This document shows, one piece after another, positions 26,032-34,325 of a stretch of 44,551 bases of DNA (the stretch's first letter is position 1; every line of letters begins with the position of its first letter). Made by a program: the position numbers and the translations under genes. This DNA is from an uncultured Pelagibacteraceae bacterium (GTDB lineage: Bacteria; Pseudomonadota; Alphaproteobacteria; Pelagibacterales; Pelagibacteraceae), in NCBI GenBank assembly GCA_902624315.1, contig CACNXC010000008.1, forward strand, positions 1 through 44,551. The letters are read 5' to 3'. The notes under the pieces were generated by a model. It saw only the letters and a program-made list of their open reading frames with translations, did no database searches and had not been told where the DNA came from.

Positions 26032-26568
26032 TTACCTTGAATAAGAATTTAGATCTAATTCTCTTGCAAAATTATCTACTTTTGACCAATCAGTAAATTC
26101 ATATGATTGTGAGGTGTCTGTTGGGCCATTAGTGAGAAACATAATGAGTTTAATAGCATATTTATCAAAAAGATTGTAATTTGGATAATCTACTTTACCT
26201 GCAAATACACCAATTTTTTTTGGTTTCCATTTAGAGACTTTAAGAAATTTTTTTACATAAGGATTGGTATCTGGTGTATTTTTTTCAGGTTTTCTCGCTA
26301 CCACATTTACTGAAAAAAAAACGCTATTTTTTTCTTCCAAAATATCTTTATTCAAGTTAATAAAATTATAAAGATTTTTTGAATAATTACCATATCGTAT
26401 ACTTGCCCCAATAACAATTTGGTTAAATTTAGTTAAATCAATCTTAGTTGCTTCAAGTAAGGATATAATTTTGATAGCATTAGTATTATTAGAAAAAATA
26501 CTTAATCTTTCGCAGATATTTTTAGTATGACCATCAGTGCTTGAATAAATAATTAAAGTTTCACGCAT
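26032..26568 (-). CDS. hemG: HemG-type flavodoxin-like protoporphyrinogen oxidase
   Basis: A 178-residue flavodoxin-fold protein that closely follows E. coli HemG, a quinone-linked FMN enzyme of haem synthesis. Shared features are the FMN phosphate loop YSSTDGHTKNI (about 8-18), IGASIRYGNY (about 53-62), the HemG-specific insert FSVNVVARKPEKNTPDTNPY (about 83-102), FAGKVDYPNYNLFDKYAIKLIM and the end motif YEFTDWSKVDNFAREL. It lies between hemH (10 bases) and hemJ (26 bases), in a hemE-hemH-hemG-hemJ cluster on one strand. Confidence 0.92.
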   Translation of the reverse strand: MRETLIIYSSTDGHTKNICERLSIFSNNTNAIKIISLLEATKIDLTKFNQIVIGASIRYGNYSKNLYNFINLNKDILEEKNSVFFSVNVVARKPEKNTPDTNPYVKKFLKVSKWKPKKIGVFAGKVDYPNYNLFDKYAIKLIMFLTNGPTDTSQSYEFTDWSKVDNFARELDLNSYSR

Positions 26569-26578
26569 TAATATGGTA

Positions 26579-27691
26579 CTAAGATTTATTCATTATTTGT
26601 CGAGGCATTTTTTCATAATATTTTTTCTCAAGCTTATATTCTATATCTTCTTTATCCTGTGCTGATCCCTCTGCTTGAGTAAAAGTATATTTCGCAAAAT
26701 CTTTACACCAGTTTTTATTAGTATTAAGACATTCTACAGGGTAAATATTTCCACCTAATTCTTTTGCTTCATTAACTAATTCGTGGCCTAGTTCATCGGT
26801 GGTTTCCAAACAATCTGCAACAAAACTTGGTGAATAAATTACAATTTCTTTTTTTCCCTCTGATATTAATTTTTTAACTATATTTTCAGTATAAGGAGTT
26901 ATCCACTCTTCAGAACCAAATCGACTTTGAAAACTCATTGTGCACTGATCAGGCTTTATATTTTTTAAATTTTTTGTGATCAAACAGAATGTTTCATAGC
27001 AATGTCTATAATAATCATCACCCTTATTTACAATTCTTCTTTTTTGCATGCCATGAAAAGTAATTATTAAACTATCAATTTTTTTACCTTGACTAATTAA
27101 TTCACTTAATTTTGTATCAACCTGACTAACAGAATTATCAATAAACGCATGGGTTCTATGAAAGTTAGTTATTACTTCAAATGTTGGGATCTTCACTCTT
27201 TTTGAAAGTTCTTTAGCTAAAGCATCTATACCTGAAGCAATTGTACTTTCCGAATATTGTGGGAACATGGGTATAACAAGTAGTTTTGTAGCGCCAACGC
27301 CTTTCTTCAAGTCTTCCTCCCAACTATCATAGACCTCATTTACATATGGGGGTGATAATAAAAAAGCATGGTTTACTTCTACATATCCCTCTGGATCAAT
27401 CTTCTTAAGTTCTTCACTTACATTTTTTGTAAAATCTCTCGTGTTAGTAATTAAAGGAAAGCTCTTACCATCCCAAATTCTGGCATATAATTTAGCAGAT
27501 TTTTGTGGTCTAAAAGGTAAAACAAAAAAATTTAAAATTATTCTCCAAAGCCATGGATTAATATCTATAACTCTTGGATCTCCTAAAAATTTGCGTAAAT
27601 ATTTTCTTAGAGCCTTTGTAGTTGGTGCAGAAGGTGAACCAAGCTGAACAAATACAACTTTAGTTTTTCTTTTGGGGTGTGAATAATCCAT
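26579..27691 (-). CDS. hemH: Ferrochelatase
   Basis: Inserts ferrous iron into protoporphyrin IX, the last step of haem b synthesis. It has 370 residues. VVFVQLGSPSAP opens the fold, and FLGDPRVIDINPWLW and YARIWDGKSFPL are typical. The metal/proton site is FHGMQKRRIVNKGDDYYRHC (His about 213), and QSRFGSEEWITPYTE carries the conserved acidic residue. A C-terminal extension of about 40 residues (CKDFAKYTFTQAEGS onward) is present. It starts three bases after hemE ends, so the two are almost certainly one transcript. Confidence 0.96.
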   Translation of the reverse strand: MDYSHPKRKTKVVFVQLGSPSAPTTKALRKYLRKFLGDPRVIDINPWLWRIILNFFVLPFRPQKSAKLYARIWDGKSFPLITNTRDFTKNVSEELKKIDPEGYVEVNHAFLLSPPYVNEVYDSWEEDLKKGVGATKLLVIPMFPQYSESTIASGIDALAKELSKRVKIPTFEVITNFHRTHAFIDNSVSQVDTKLSELISQGKKIDSLIITFHGMQKRRIVNKGDDYYRHCYETFCLITKNLKNIKPDQCTMSFQSRFGSEEWITPYTENIVKKLISEGKKEIVIYSPSFVADCLETTDELGHELVNEAKELGGNIYPVECLNTNKNWCKDFAKYTFTQAEGSAQDKEDIEYKLEKKYYEKMPRQIMNKS

Positions 27692-27694
27692 ATT

Positions 27695-28696
27695 TTAATA
27701 ATCTTTAACTATTTTAACCAAATACTCCATCATACTAGGGTTGGTCTCTGGTAAGACACCATGTCCCAAATTAAAAATATATGGATGATCTTTGAATATA
27801 TCTAGATATCTTTTTGCCTCTTTTTTTAAATTTTCTTTATCGGTTAGTAAAATTTGTGGATTCATCCCTCCTTGAATAGGTATTTTTATGTCCTTTGCGA
27901 TTTGAGCAGGGTCAGTTTCATAATCAATACAGATAACATCTGGCTGAATAATTTCACAATATTTTTTATAATCTTTAATTCCTCTAGGGAAACATATTGC
28001 TGGTACATCAAGTGATTTAATAAACTCCACTAAAGAAAATGTTGGATTATAAAGATATTTACTGAGGTTTTTGTTATCTAATAATCCCGCCCAACTATCA
28101 AAAATTTGAATAATTTCAGCACCACTATTTATTTGATTCTTTATATGTATCTTTAAAAATTTTTCTATTAATCCTAATATTTCTGTTATTAAAACATCGT
28201 CTTCAAAAAAGTTTTTTTCTAAACCTTGTTTGGGCGATTTTTTATTCAACATATAGACTAGTAATGTCCATGGTGCACCAACAAAACCTATGGTGCTTTT
28301 ATTTTCAGTAAGTTTATTATTTTTAACAAGATCGATCGCATTATAAACTGGATTAACTCTCTCTGTAAAAACATTTTCTGTAAATTTAGACATTTGATTA
28401 AAATTTAAATCACCAAGAATAGGACCAACATTTTTTACAAATTCTACTTTCTGATTTAATCCATAGGGTAAAATTAATATATCGGAAAAAATTATAGCTG
28501 CATCTAAATCAAATCTTTTAAGAGGTTGTAAAGTTATTTCAGCCGATAAACTAGAATTTAAACATAGTTTAATAAAATCAGTATTTTTTTTTCTAATTTC
28601 TCTGAACTCTGGCAGATATCTTCCAGCTTGCCTCATAATCCATATGGGATTTAAGTCTGTTTTTCTGTCTTTAATAACTTTCTTAATGTTAGACAT
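27695..28696 (-). CDS. hemE: Uroporphyrinogen decarboxylase
   Basis: Converts uroporphyrinogen III to coproporphyrinogen III. It has 333 residues. The N-terminal signature PIWIMRQAGRYLPEFR (about 18-33) contains the substrate-binding arginines, and FSDILILPYGL holds the catalytic aspartate. The C-terminal FNLGHGVLPETNP motif is intact. It is the first gene of the leftward haem cluster. Its ATG borders the 282-base non-coding region proposed as the replication origin, as in Caulobacter and Rickettsia, where hemE flanks the origin. Confidence 0.97.
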   Translation of the reverse strand: MSNIKKVIKDRKTDLNPIWIMRQAGRYLPEFREIRKKNTDFIKLCLNSSLSAEITLQPLKRFDLDAAIIFSDILILPYGLNQKVEFVKNVGPILGDLNFNQMSKFTENVFTERVNPVYNAIDLVKNNKLTENKSTIGFVGAPWTLLVYMLNKKSPKQGLEKNFFEDDVLITEILGLIEKFLKIHIKNQINSGAEIIQIFDSWAGLLDNKNLSKYLYNPTFSLVEFIKSLDVPAICFPRGIKDYKKYCEIIQPDVICIDYETDPAQIAKDIKIPIQGGMNPQILLTDKENLKKEAKRYLDIFKDHPYIFNLGHGVLPETNPSMMEYLVKIVKDY

Positions 28697-28978
28697 ATTA
28701 ATAATTAAGTTTATTTAATAGTATTTGTAGTATGAACTGTGAAATACGTGGATTAAATTTTATATACATCTTATAAACCAGTTATTAACATTTAAATGTA
28801 ATTTTTTGATATATATATAAGTAATATTGAAGCTTATTACCAATATTTCAACTTAACGAAAAACTTTATACAGATGTTTAATAATGTTAATAAAAGCTAT
28901 GTTTTACAACATAAATTTTAAATTTATAAAATTAACCAATTTTGTTTAAATAAAACAAAAACTATTAACACTTTATAC
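28697..28978. other. Probable chromosomal replication origin (oriC)
   Basis: A 282-base AT-rich gap between divergent hemE and ppsR (the Rickettsia RP001 homologue), the same gene pair that borders oriC in Caulobacter crescentus and Rickettsia. Near-consensus DnaA boxes (TTATNCACA, one mismatch): TTATTAACA at 28782-28790, its exact inverted copy TGTTAATAA at 28885-28893, and TTATACAGA at 28866-28874. Weaker ones are CTATTAACA at 28962-28970 and TTATACATG at 28973-28981, which overlaps the ppsR start. TGATATATATATAAG at 28807-28821 could be the unwinding element. Genes to the left run leftward and those to the right rightward, and parS is 10.5 kb away. No perfect CtrA site (TTAA-N7-TTAA) was found. 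Confidence 0.75.
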
Positions 28979-29803
28979 ATGAGTAATATTTATCAAATTT
29001 ATTTAATATCAGATTCTACGGGTGAAACGTTAGATAGAATTTTTACTGCAATTAAAGCTCAATTTAAAAATATAGATTACAAAATACACACTTACTCTTT
29101 TACAAGAACTGAAAACCAAATTTTAAAAATTTTATCAAATGCTAAAGAAAATCAAAACTCTATCATCTTATATTCAATCGTAGATAGTAGCCTTGCAAAA
29201 TATCTTGCTAGAAATAGCGAAGAAAAGAAAATTCCTTGTTTTGGTGTTCTTGGAGATTTAATCTTAAGCTTTTCAAAGCTGCTTAACCAAAAAGCATCTC
29301 ACCAACCCAGTGGCCAATACACTCTGAATGATGAGTATTATAAAAAGATTGAAGCAATTCAATTTACAATGAACCATGATGATGGGAATTTAGTAAAAGA
29401 TATTAAAAGATCAGACATTATTTTATTGGGGGTTAGTAGGACGAGCAAAACACCAACCTCGATTTATCTCGCAAACAAAGGGTTTAAAATATCTAATATT
29501 CCTCTGGTCAATGAAAATTCAATTCCTGAGACTTTAAAAGAAGACCCAAACCTTACTTGTATTGTTGGATTAAGCACAGAAGCAGAAAGGTTAGCTGATA
29601 TTAGGAAAAATCGAATGAATTCATTAAAAGAATCCCAGAATAAATCTTATACAGATCTATCTAAAATTAAAAAAGAAGTTGAGGACGCTAAAAATACTTT
29701 TAAAAAATATAAATGGCCAATTATAGATGTTACTAGAAAATCGGTCGAAGAAACTGCTGCCTCAATAATAAAGATATACGAAATATATAAAAATAATGGT
29801 TAA
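28979..29803 (+). CDS. ppsR: PEP synthetase / pyruvate phosphate dikinase regulatory protein (DUF299)
   Basis: Bifunctional kinase/pyrophosphorylase that switches PEP synthase or pyruvate phosphate dikinase by phosphorylating and dephosphorylating a threonine. It has 274 residues. It opens with YLISDSTGETLDRI (about 8-21), and the P-loop-like GVSRTSKTPTSIYLANKG is at about 151-168. It is the RP001-type gene flanking the origin in other alphaproteobacteria. It overlaps maf by eight bases and starts the rightward run ppsR-maf-aroE-coaE-dnaQ. Confidence 0.94.
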   Translation: MSNIYQIYLISDSTGETLDRIFTAIKAQFKNIDYKIHTYSFTRTENQILKILSNAKENQNSIILYSIVDSSLAKYLARNSEEKKIPCFGVLGDLILSFSKLLNQKASHQPSGQYTLNDEYYKKIEAIQFTMNHDDGNLVKDIKRSDIILLGVSRTSKTPTSIYLANKGFKISNIPLVNENSIPETLKEDPNLTCIVGLSTEAERLADIRKNRMNSLKESQNKSYTDLSKIKKEVEDAKNTFKKYKWPIIDVTRKSVEETAASIIKIYEIYKNNG

Positions 29804-30380
29804 AATTATACTTGCCTCAAAAAGCAAAGTAAGAAAGCAAATTTTGGATGATAACAATATATCCACAGAAGTACAAAACTCTAATTTAGATGAGGATATT
29901 GTCAAAGAAGGTTTAATCAAAGAAAAAGCATCTCCAGAAATAATATCAAAAAATTTAGCTGAATTAAAAGCAAACAAGGTTAGTCAAAAAAACCAAGGTT
30001 TTTTAGTTATAGGTGCTGATAGCGTAATAGATTTAGAAGGTGAGTTAATATCTAAGCCTATAAACAGAGACCAAGCTTTAGAAATTTTAAAAAAACTTAA
30101 TGGAAAAAAACACAAACTCATTAGTTCAGTTTGTATCTCTCAAAATGGTGCCATGATTTGGAATTATACTGATAAAGCAACTTTAACAATGAAACAATTT
30201 AGTTTAGATGAGCTTAAAAGTTATTTGTCAAAAATTACAGATGAAGCCCTATATGCTTACAACGTTTATCAAATTGAGGGAGAGGGTAGAAAATTATTCT
30301 TAAATATTGATGGGGATGAAGATACTATAATGGGTTTACCAATTAAGAAAATAAAGCAATACTTGAGTAATTACCAATGA
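29796..30380 (+). CDS. maf: Maf-like nucleoside triphosphate pyrophosphatase
   Basis: House-cleaning nucleotide pyrophosphatase (dTTP/UTP or modified NTPs, depending on subfamily). It has 194 residues. The N-terminal ILASKSKVRKQIL (about 4-16) is the family ILASxSPRR motif with K-V in place of P-R. VIGADSVIDLEGELISKP (about 69-86) holds the catalytic aspartate, and YNVYQIEGEGRKLF is near 150. The D-x-V instead of D-T-V/Q is a mild deviation. It overlaps ppsR by 8 bases and aroE by 4. Confidence 0.9.
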   Translation: MVKIILASKSKVRKQILDDNNISTEVQNSNLDEDIVKEGLIKEKASPEIISKNLAELKANKVSQKNQGFLVIGADSVIDLEGELISKPINRDQALEILKKLNGKKHKLISSVCISQNGAMIWNYTDKATLTMKQFSLDELKSYLSKITDEALYAYNVYQIEGEGRKLFLNIDGDEDTIMGLPIKKIKQYLSNYQ

Positions 30381-31171
30381 AAAAATATTTAGTAATAGGA
30401 AACCCAATTAATCATTCCTTGTCTCCCAAACTTCAAAACTGGTGGCTAAAAGAAAATAATATTAATGCTACATATGATAAAATTAAATTAGAAAATCATG
30501 AAATTAAAAATTTCATTCAAACTATTAAGGAGCAAAAAATAGCTGGTTGCAATGTGACTGTGCCTTTTAAAAAAACAGTTATTCCCTTTTTAGATAAATT
30601 AAGCCCAGAGGCAGAACATACCCAATCAGTAAACACCATTACATATGATAATGGTGATTTAGTTGGACACAATACAGATATAGCTGGTTTTGATAGTGCG
30701 ATTAGAAAGTTAAACTTTAGTTTAAAAGGAAAGAAAATTTTGATTTTGGGGGCTGGCGGTGTAGTGCCGTCAATAATTTTTGCATTAAAAAATATGAATG
30801 TTCATGAGATAACAATTAGCAACAGGACTAAAGAGAAGGCGGAAAATTTGAGAGTTTTATTTAATAATACTAAAATTTTAGAATGGGGAAACTTAACTGA
30901 TTTTCATATGGTGATAAATGCCACAAGTCTTGGTTTGAATAATGAAAAAATAAATCTAAATTTTTCAAGTTCTGGAAATGATAAATTATTTTATGATGTA
31001 ATTTATAATCCACAAGAAACTCAATTTCTGAAAATGGGAAAACAATTAGGATACAAGACCGAAAATGGAAGAACTATGTTTGTTTATCAGGCTCTGGAGG
31101 CATTTAAATTATGGCACAGGATAGAACCAAAAGTTAATAAAGACACATTTAAGCTTTTAGATAATGATTAG
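30377..31171 (+). CDS. aroE: Shikimate dehydrogenase
   Basis: NADPH-dependent reduction of 3-dehydroshikimate in aromatic amino acid synthesis. It has 264 residues. The shikimate-binding NPINHSLSPKLQNWW is at about 8-22, with the catalytic Lys in NVTVPFKK (about 59-66), NTDIAGF with the catalytic Asp (about 99-105) and the NADP loop LGAGGVVPSIIFAL (about 124-137). It overlaps maf by 4 bases and coaE by 8 in a conserved origin-side alphaproteobacterial gene run. Confidence 0.96.
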   Translation: MKKYLVIGNPINHSLSPKLQNWWLKENNINATYDKIKLENHEIKNFIQTIKEQKIAGCNVTVPFKKTVIPFLDKLSPEAEHTQSVNTITYDNGDLVGHNTDIAGFDSAIRKLNFSLKGKKILILGAGGVVPSIIFALKNMNVHEITISNRTKEKAENLRVLFNNTKILEWGNLTDFHMVINATSLGLNNEKINLNFSSSGNDKLFYDVIYNPQETQFLKMGKQLGYKTENGRTMFVYQALEAFKLWHRIEPKVNKDTFKLLDND

Positions 31172-31733
31172 AATTGGAATTTTAGGAGATATAGGATCTG
31201 GAAAAAGTTTTGTTGCCAAGTCATTTAATTATCCAGTGTTTAATGCCGACAACGAAGTTGGAAAATTATATAAAAAAAATAGAGGAATTTTTATTAAACT
31301 AAATAAGACTTTACCCAAATACATCACTCAATTTCCAATAAAAAAACAAGAGGTAACAAAGACAATATTAGCAAATAAAAATAATTTAAAGAAAATTATT
31401 AAAATTATTCATCCTGAAATAAGAAAGAAGATGAATATTTTTTTAAAGAAAAATAAAAAAAGTAAATTAATCGTTTTAGATATTCCTTTATTACTTGAGA
31501 ATAAAATTAATAAAAGAAAAGATATTTTGATATTTGTTCAATCTAAAAAATCTGAAATTTTAAAGAGATTAAAAAAAAGGCAAAATTTTAATTCAAAAAT
31601 TACGAACAGATTTAAAAAAATACAACTACCACTTGATTACAAAAGAAAAAAATCAAACTTTATTATTAAAAATAATTTTACAAATAGATTTATTAAAAAA
31701 CAGATAAAATATATTCTTAAACAAATACATTAA
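31164..31733 (+). CDS. coaE: Dephospho-CoA kinase
   Basis: Last step of coenzyme A synthesis. It has 189 residues. The P-loop GILGDIGSGKSFVAK is at about 4-18, NADNEVGKLY resembles the conserved DAD-x-V motif, and IHPEIRKKM and VLDIPLLLENKI (about 106-117) fit the family. It is extremely lysine/isoleucine-rich in its second half, a compositional effect. It overlaps aroE by 8 bases, and its TAA stop is followed directly by the dnaQ GTG start. Confidence 0.93.
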   Translation: MIRIGILGDIGSGKSFVAKSFNYPVFNADNEVGKLYKKNRGIFIKLNKTLPKYITQFPIKKQEVTKTILANKNNLKKIIKIIHPEIRKKMNIFLKKNKKSKLIVLDIPLLLENKINKRKDILIFVQSKKSEILKRLKKRQNFNSKITNRFKKIQLPLDYKRKKSNFIIKNNFTNRFIKKQIKYILKQIH

Positions 31734-32399
31734 GTGAAAGAAGTAATTTTAGATACAGAAACAACGGGATTGTCTGTTAAAGAGGGTCACCGAATAGTTG
31801 AGATAGGATGCATTGAGTTAGAAAATTTTATTCCTACAAATAATAACTTTCATTGTTATTTAAATCCTGAGAGAAAAGTTTCTGAAAAAGCTTTAGAAAC
31901 TCATGGATATACAGACGAATTCTTGTCTGATAAAAAAAAATTTAAAGAAATAGCAGATGATTTTTTACTTTATATAAAAGGAAAAAAACTAATCATTCAT
32001 AATGCTGAATTTGACTTATCGCATTTGAATAATGAATTGAAAATAGCAGGTAAAGATTTAATTAATAATGAAATTATAGATACTGTTGTTTTAGCTAGAG
32101 ATAAATTTCCAGGATCTTCTAATAGTCTAGACGCACTATGTAAAAGATATAGAATAGATAATTCTAAAAGAGAAAAACATACAGCTTTAATTGATTGTGA
32201 CTTATTATCAAAAGTTTATATTAATTTAATAGATCAAAAAGAGCCTAAGTTAAATTTTAGTAATGATATTAGTGAAAATAATCAAGCTTTAAAAACAAAC
32301 ATTTCCTATTTCAAAAAAGTTATTAAACCTAGTGAGGAAGAAAAAAGAAATCATGAAAGATATTTAAAAATTAATTTGAAGAAAAATTTTTTTAATTAA
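31734..32399 (+). CDS. dnaQ: DNA polymerase III epsilon subunit (proofreading exonuclease)
   Basis: 3'-5' exonuclease of the replicative polymerase. It has 221 residues with a GTG start directly after the coaE stop. The DEDDh motifs are complete: ILDTETTG with D7/E9, HNAEFDLSHLN with Asp about 94, and KHTALIDCDLL with His about 149 and Asp about 154. The C-terminal 50 residues probably bind the alpha subunit. Its end overlaps by eight bases the end of convergent secB. Confidence 0.95.
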   Translation: MKEVILDTETTGLSVKEGHRIVEIGCIELENFIPTNNNFHCYLNPERKVSEKALETHGYTDEFLSDKKKFKEIADDFLLYIKGKKLIIHNAEFDLSHLNNELKIAGKDLINNEIIDTVVLARDKFPGSSNSLDALCKRYRIDNSKREKHTALIDCDLLSKVYINLIDQKEPKLNFSNDISENNQALKTNISYFKKVIKPSEEEKRNHERYLKINLKKNFFN

Positions 32400-32814
32400 A
32401 TTGTTTGTTATAAAGTTCATCAAAATCAACTTTTTTTTCAAATTTAATATTTGGATACCCTGATATATGTAAAAGATTAAGTAGAGCTTTTTCTAATTCT
32501 GGATAAATTTCCTTCTGAACATCACATAGTATAATTTTTTGTAGAATTTTTTTATCTTTAATTTCTTCATTGAGTTTTATTACAGATGTATAAGTCATTT
32601 CAAAATGAGATTTTTTTTTACTTTCTGAAGTATCATGAAATTTTAATAAAGTATTTACTTCTATAATTTGTGCTTTTAAAGGCTTTGAGTTTATTTCAAT
32701 ATTTAATTGATATTTTGGTATAAAATCTTTTACGTATAAATATGTCTCAACATCAGGTGTTTCACCCGAGATATCTTTTATAAATTTACTTACAATTTTA
32801 TAATTTTCGTTCAT
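32392..32814 (-). CDS. secB: Protein-export chaperone SecB
   Basis: Tetrameric chaperone that keeps preproteins unfolded and hands them to SecA. About 140 residues are read from the ATG at 32814. An upstream in-frame non-ATG codon at 32841 would deepen the overlap with fxsA and is not favoured. Family marks are FIKDISGETPDVETYL near the N-terminus (canonical ISFENP altered to ISGETP), HFEMTYTSVIKL and the C-terminal PNIKFEKKVDFDELY. It overlaps fxsA by 17 bases on the same strand. Confidence 0.92.
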   Translation of the reverse strand: MNENYKIVSKFIKDISGETPDVETYLYVKDFIPKYQLNIEINSKPLKAQIIEVNTLLKFHDTSESKKKSHFEMTYTSVIKLNEEIKDKKILQKIILCDVQKEIYPELEKALLNLLHISGYPNIKFEKKVDFDELYNKQFN

Positions 32815-33223
32815 CGTCTTCCTCAATGTCTTCAAACTCACCTTCTATATATGGTTTTTTAATTTTTGTCTCATTCTTAAATTTACTAACAATTTTTCCG
32901 AAAAATAATTTCCTAGTCAGAGGAAAAATTAAAAGAAATCCAAACAAGTCAGTGGCAAAACCAGGAACTATTAATAATAAAGCTGCAAATGCTATAGCTG
33001 CACCTGAGATTATCTCATAAATTGGCGCTTCGTTTTTTATAAGTTGGGAAAAACCAGATCTGAGAGTATTTAACCCTTCATATCTTGCATAAATCACTCC
33101 AATTATTGCTGTTATAAATATGAGCGATATTGTGTTAAATGCTCCTATTTGACCACCAATCTCAATGAATAGATAGATTTCTATAATGGGTATTAAGATA
33201 ATTGTAATTAATACTGAGTTCAT
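32798..33223 (-). CDS. fxsA: FxsA-family inner-membrane protein
   Basis: A 141-residue membrane protein named after the E. coli protein that relieves phage T7 exclusion. Its cellular role is unknown. It has three or four hydrophobic segments: ILIPIIEIYLFIEIGGQIG (about 9-27), ISLIFITAIIGVIYARYEG (about 32-50) and AAIAFAALLLIVPGFATDLFGFLLIFPLTRKL (about 75-106). These match the family core, including the conserved PGF-x-TD loop. The tail is charged. Its pairing with secB is common in alphaproteobacteria. Confidence 0.92.
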   Translation of the reverse strand: MNSVLITIILIPIIEIYLFIEIGGQIGAFNTISLIFITAIIGVIYARYEGLNTLRSGFSQLIKNEAPIYEIISGAAIAFAALLLIVPGFATDLFGFLLIFPLTRKLFFGKIVSKFKNETKIKKPYIEGEFEDIEEDDERKL

Positions 33224-33280
33224 TTGTCTTTAATCTAATTGCTAGTTGAAATTATTCAACATAGTAATTAGATTAATCAC

Positions 33281-33877
33281 ATGAATTATAGTTTCGAATA
33301 CATTGATATCATACTATTAGCCATGATAGCGGGATTTATTTTTTTGAGACTAAGAGGTATTCTTGGAAAAAGAACTGGCTTTGAAGGAAAAAACCCTCAA
33401 CAATTCCAAGAAATTTTAAAAGAGGTTCATCAAGAAAATAATTTAAAACAAAAAGAAAATTTTGATAAAAAAGCTCAAAGCGAATTTTTAAAAGGTGCAA
33501 AAATTGCTTATGAAACCATCATCACTGATTTTAGTGATAATGATAATAAGCTTATAGCTAGCAAACCATTACTTAGTAAAGAGATTTACGAAGAATTTAA
33601 TAAAGCTCTTAAGGATAGAAGTAATAGAGGCCACTATGCTGAAATTACATTTATTGGAATAAAATCTGCTGACATAAAAGAACATAAAAAAATAGATAAG
33701 GCTCTTCAAGTCACAGTAGATTTTGTAAGTGAAATTATCACATGTATTAGAGATAAAGAAAAAAAAATTGTTTCAGGCAGTCCTGATAAAATTAAAACCA
33801 TTTATGATACTTGGACATTTTCAAGAGATATGAGATCTAACAATCCAAATTGGTTGTTGGTAAATACTCTTAATTAA
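33281..33877 (+). CDS. Tim44-like domain protein
   Basis: A 198-residue protein with an N-terminal hydrophobic anchor (about 9-26, YIDIILLAMIAGFIFLRL) and the linker LRGILGKRTGFE, typical of bacterial Tim44-like (TimA-type) proteins. A C-terminal Tim44/MBA1-like domain follows (about 70-198), with KGAKIAYETIITDFSDND and the end block YDTWTFSRDMRSNNPNWLLVNT. It is thought to assist membrane or translocation processes at the inner membrane. The start ATG at 33281 is 57 bases from the divergent fxsA. The smr gene starts right after its stop. Confidence 0.9.
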   Translation: MNYSFEYIDIILLAMIAGFIFLRLRGILGKRTGFEGKNPQQFQEILKEVHQENNLKQKENFDKKAQSEFLKGAKIAYETIITDFSDNDNKLIASKPLLSKEIYEEFNKALKDRSNRGHYAEITFIGIKSADIKEHKKIDKALQVTVDFVSEIITCIRDKEKKIVSGSPDKIKTIYDTWTFSRDMRSNNPNWLLVNTLN

Positions 33878-34288
33878 GTGAATAGTAAAATTTCAGAAAA
33901 AGATAAAAAAACTTGGAATGAGTTTTTATCAAGCGATCAAAAATTGCAGGATAAAGACAAATTACAAATAAAAACAAATGTAAAAAAAATAAGATCATTA
34001 GATCTTCATGGAAAAGGTCTTGATGAAGCAAACCAGATCATAGAAACTTTTATAAAGGAGTCTTATGAAGATAAGATTCAAAAATTGGTAATTGTAACTG
34101 GAAAAGGCCTTCACTCAAATAATGAAAAAAATCCCTATGTTTCAAAGGATTTTGGTATTTTAAAATATTCTATCCCGGAATTTTTAAAAAGTAACCAAGA
34201 CTTAATGAAAATTATTTCAAATATAAGTCCGGCAAGTATAAAAGATGGTGGTAGTGGGGCTTTTTATATTTTTTTAAAAAAAAAATAA
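33878..34288 (+). CDS. Smr-domain protein
   Basis: A 136-residue protein with a GTG start directly after the Tim44-like gene's stop. The C-terminal Smr domain (about 45-136) shows LDLHGKGLDEANQII (family LDLHG), LVIVTGKGLHS (family TGRGxHS) and the end GGSGAFYIFLK. Smr domains are nucleases or nucleic-acid binders; the precise substrate is unknown. In many alphaproteobacteria an mltA lytic transglycosylase gene sits between the Tim44-like gene and smr; it is absent here. Confidence 0.92.
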   Translation: MNSKISEKDKKTWNEFLSSDQKLQDKDKLQIKTNVKKIRSLDLHGKGLDEANQIIETFIKESYEDKIQKLVIVTGKGLHSNNEKNPYVSKDFGILKYSIPEFLKSNQDLMKIISNISPASIKDGGSGAFYIFLKKK

Positions 34289-34325
34289 TCTATATTTTTA
34301 ACTATTCAATAATATAATGTTTTAA

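Noticed and set aside
26560..26574. GTTTCACGCATTAA near the hemG start as a parS half-site
   Set aside because: Only the left half matches; no palindrome, and it overlaps the hemG start codon context.
28707..28720. TTAA-N6-TTAA as a CtrA site at the origin
   Set aside because: Spacing is six, not seven, and TTAA is very frequent in DNA this AT-rich.
28697..28978. A small RNA or riboswitch in the hemE-ppsR gap
   Set aside because: No stable GC-containing hairpin or conserved aptamer pattern is visible; origin function explains the region better.
32815..32841. Longer SecB start
   Set aside because: It needs a non-ATG start and lies entirely in fxsA; the ATG at 32814 gives the normal SecB N-terminus.
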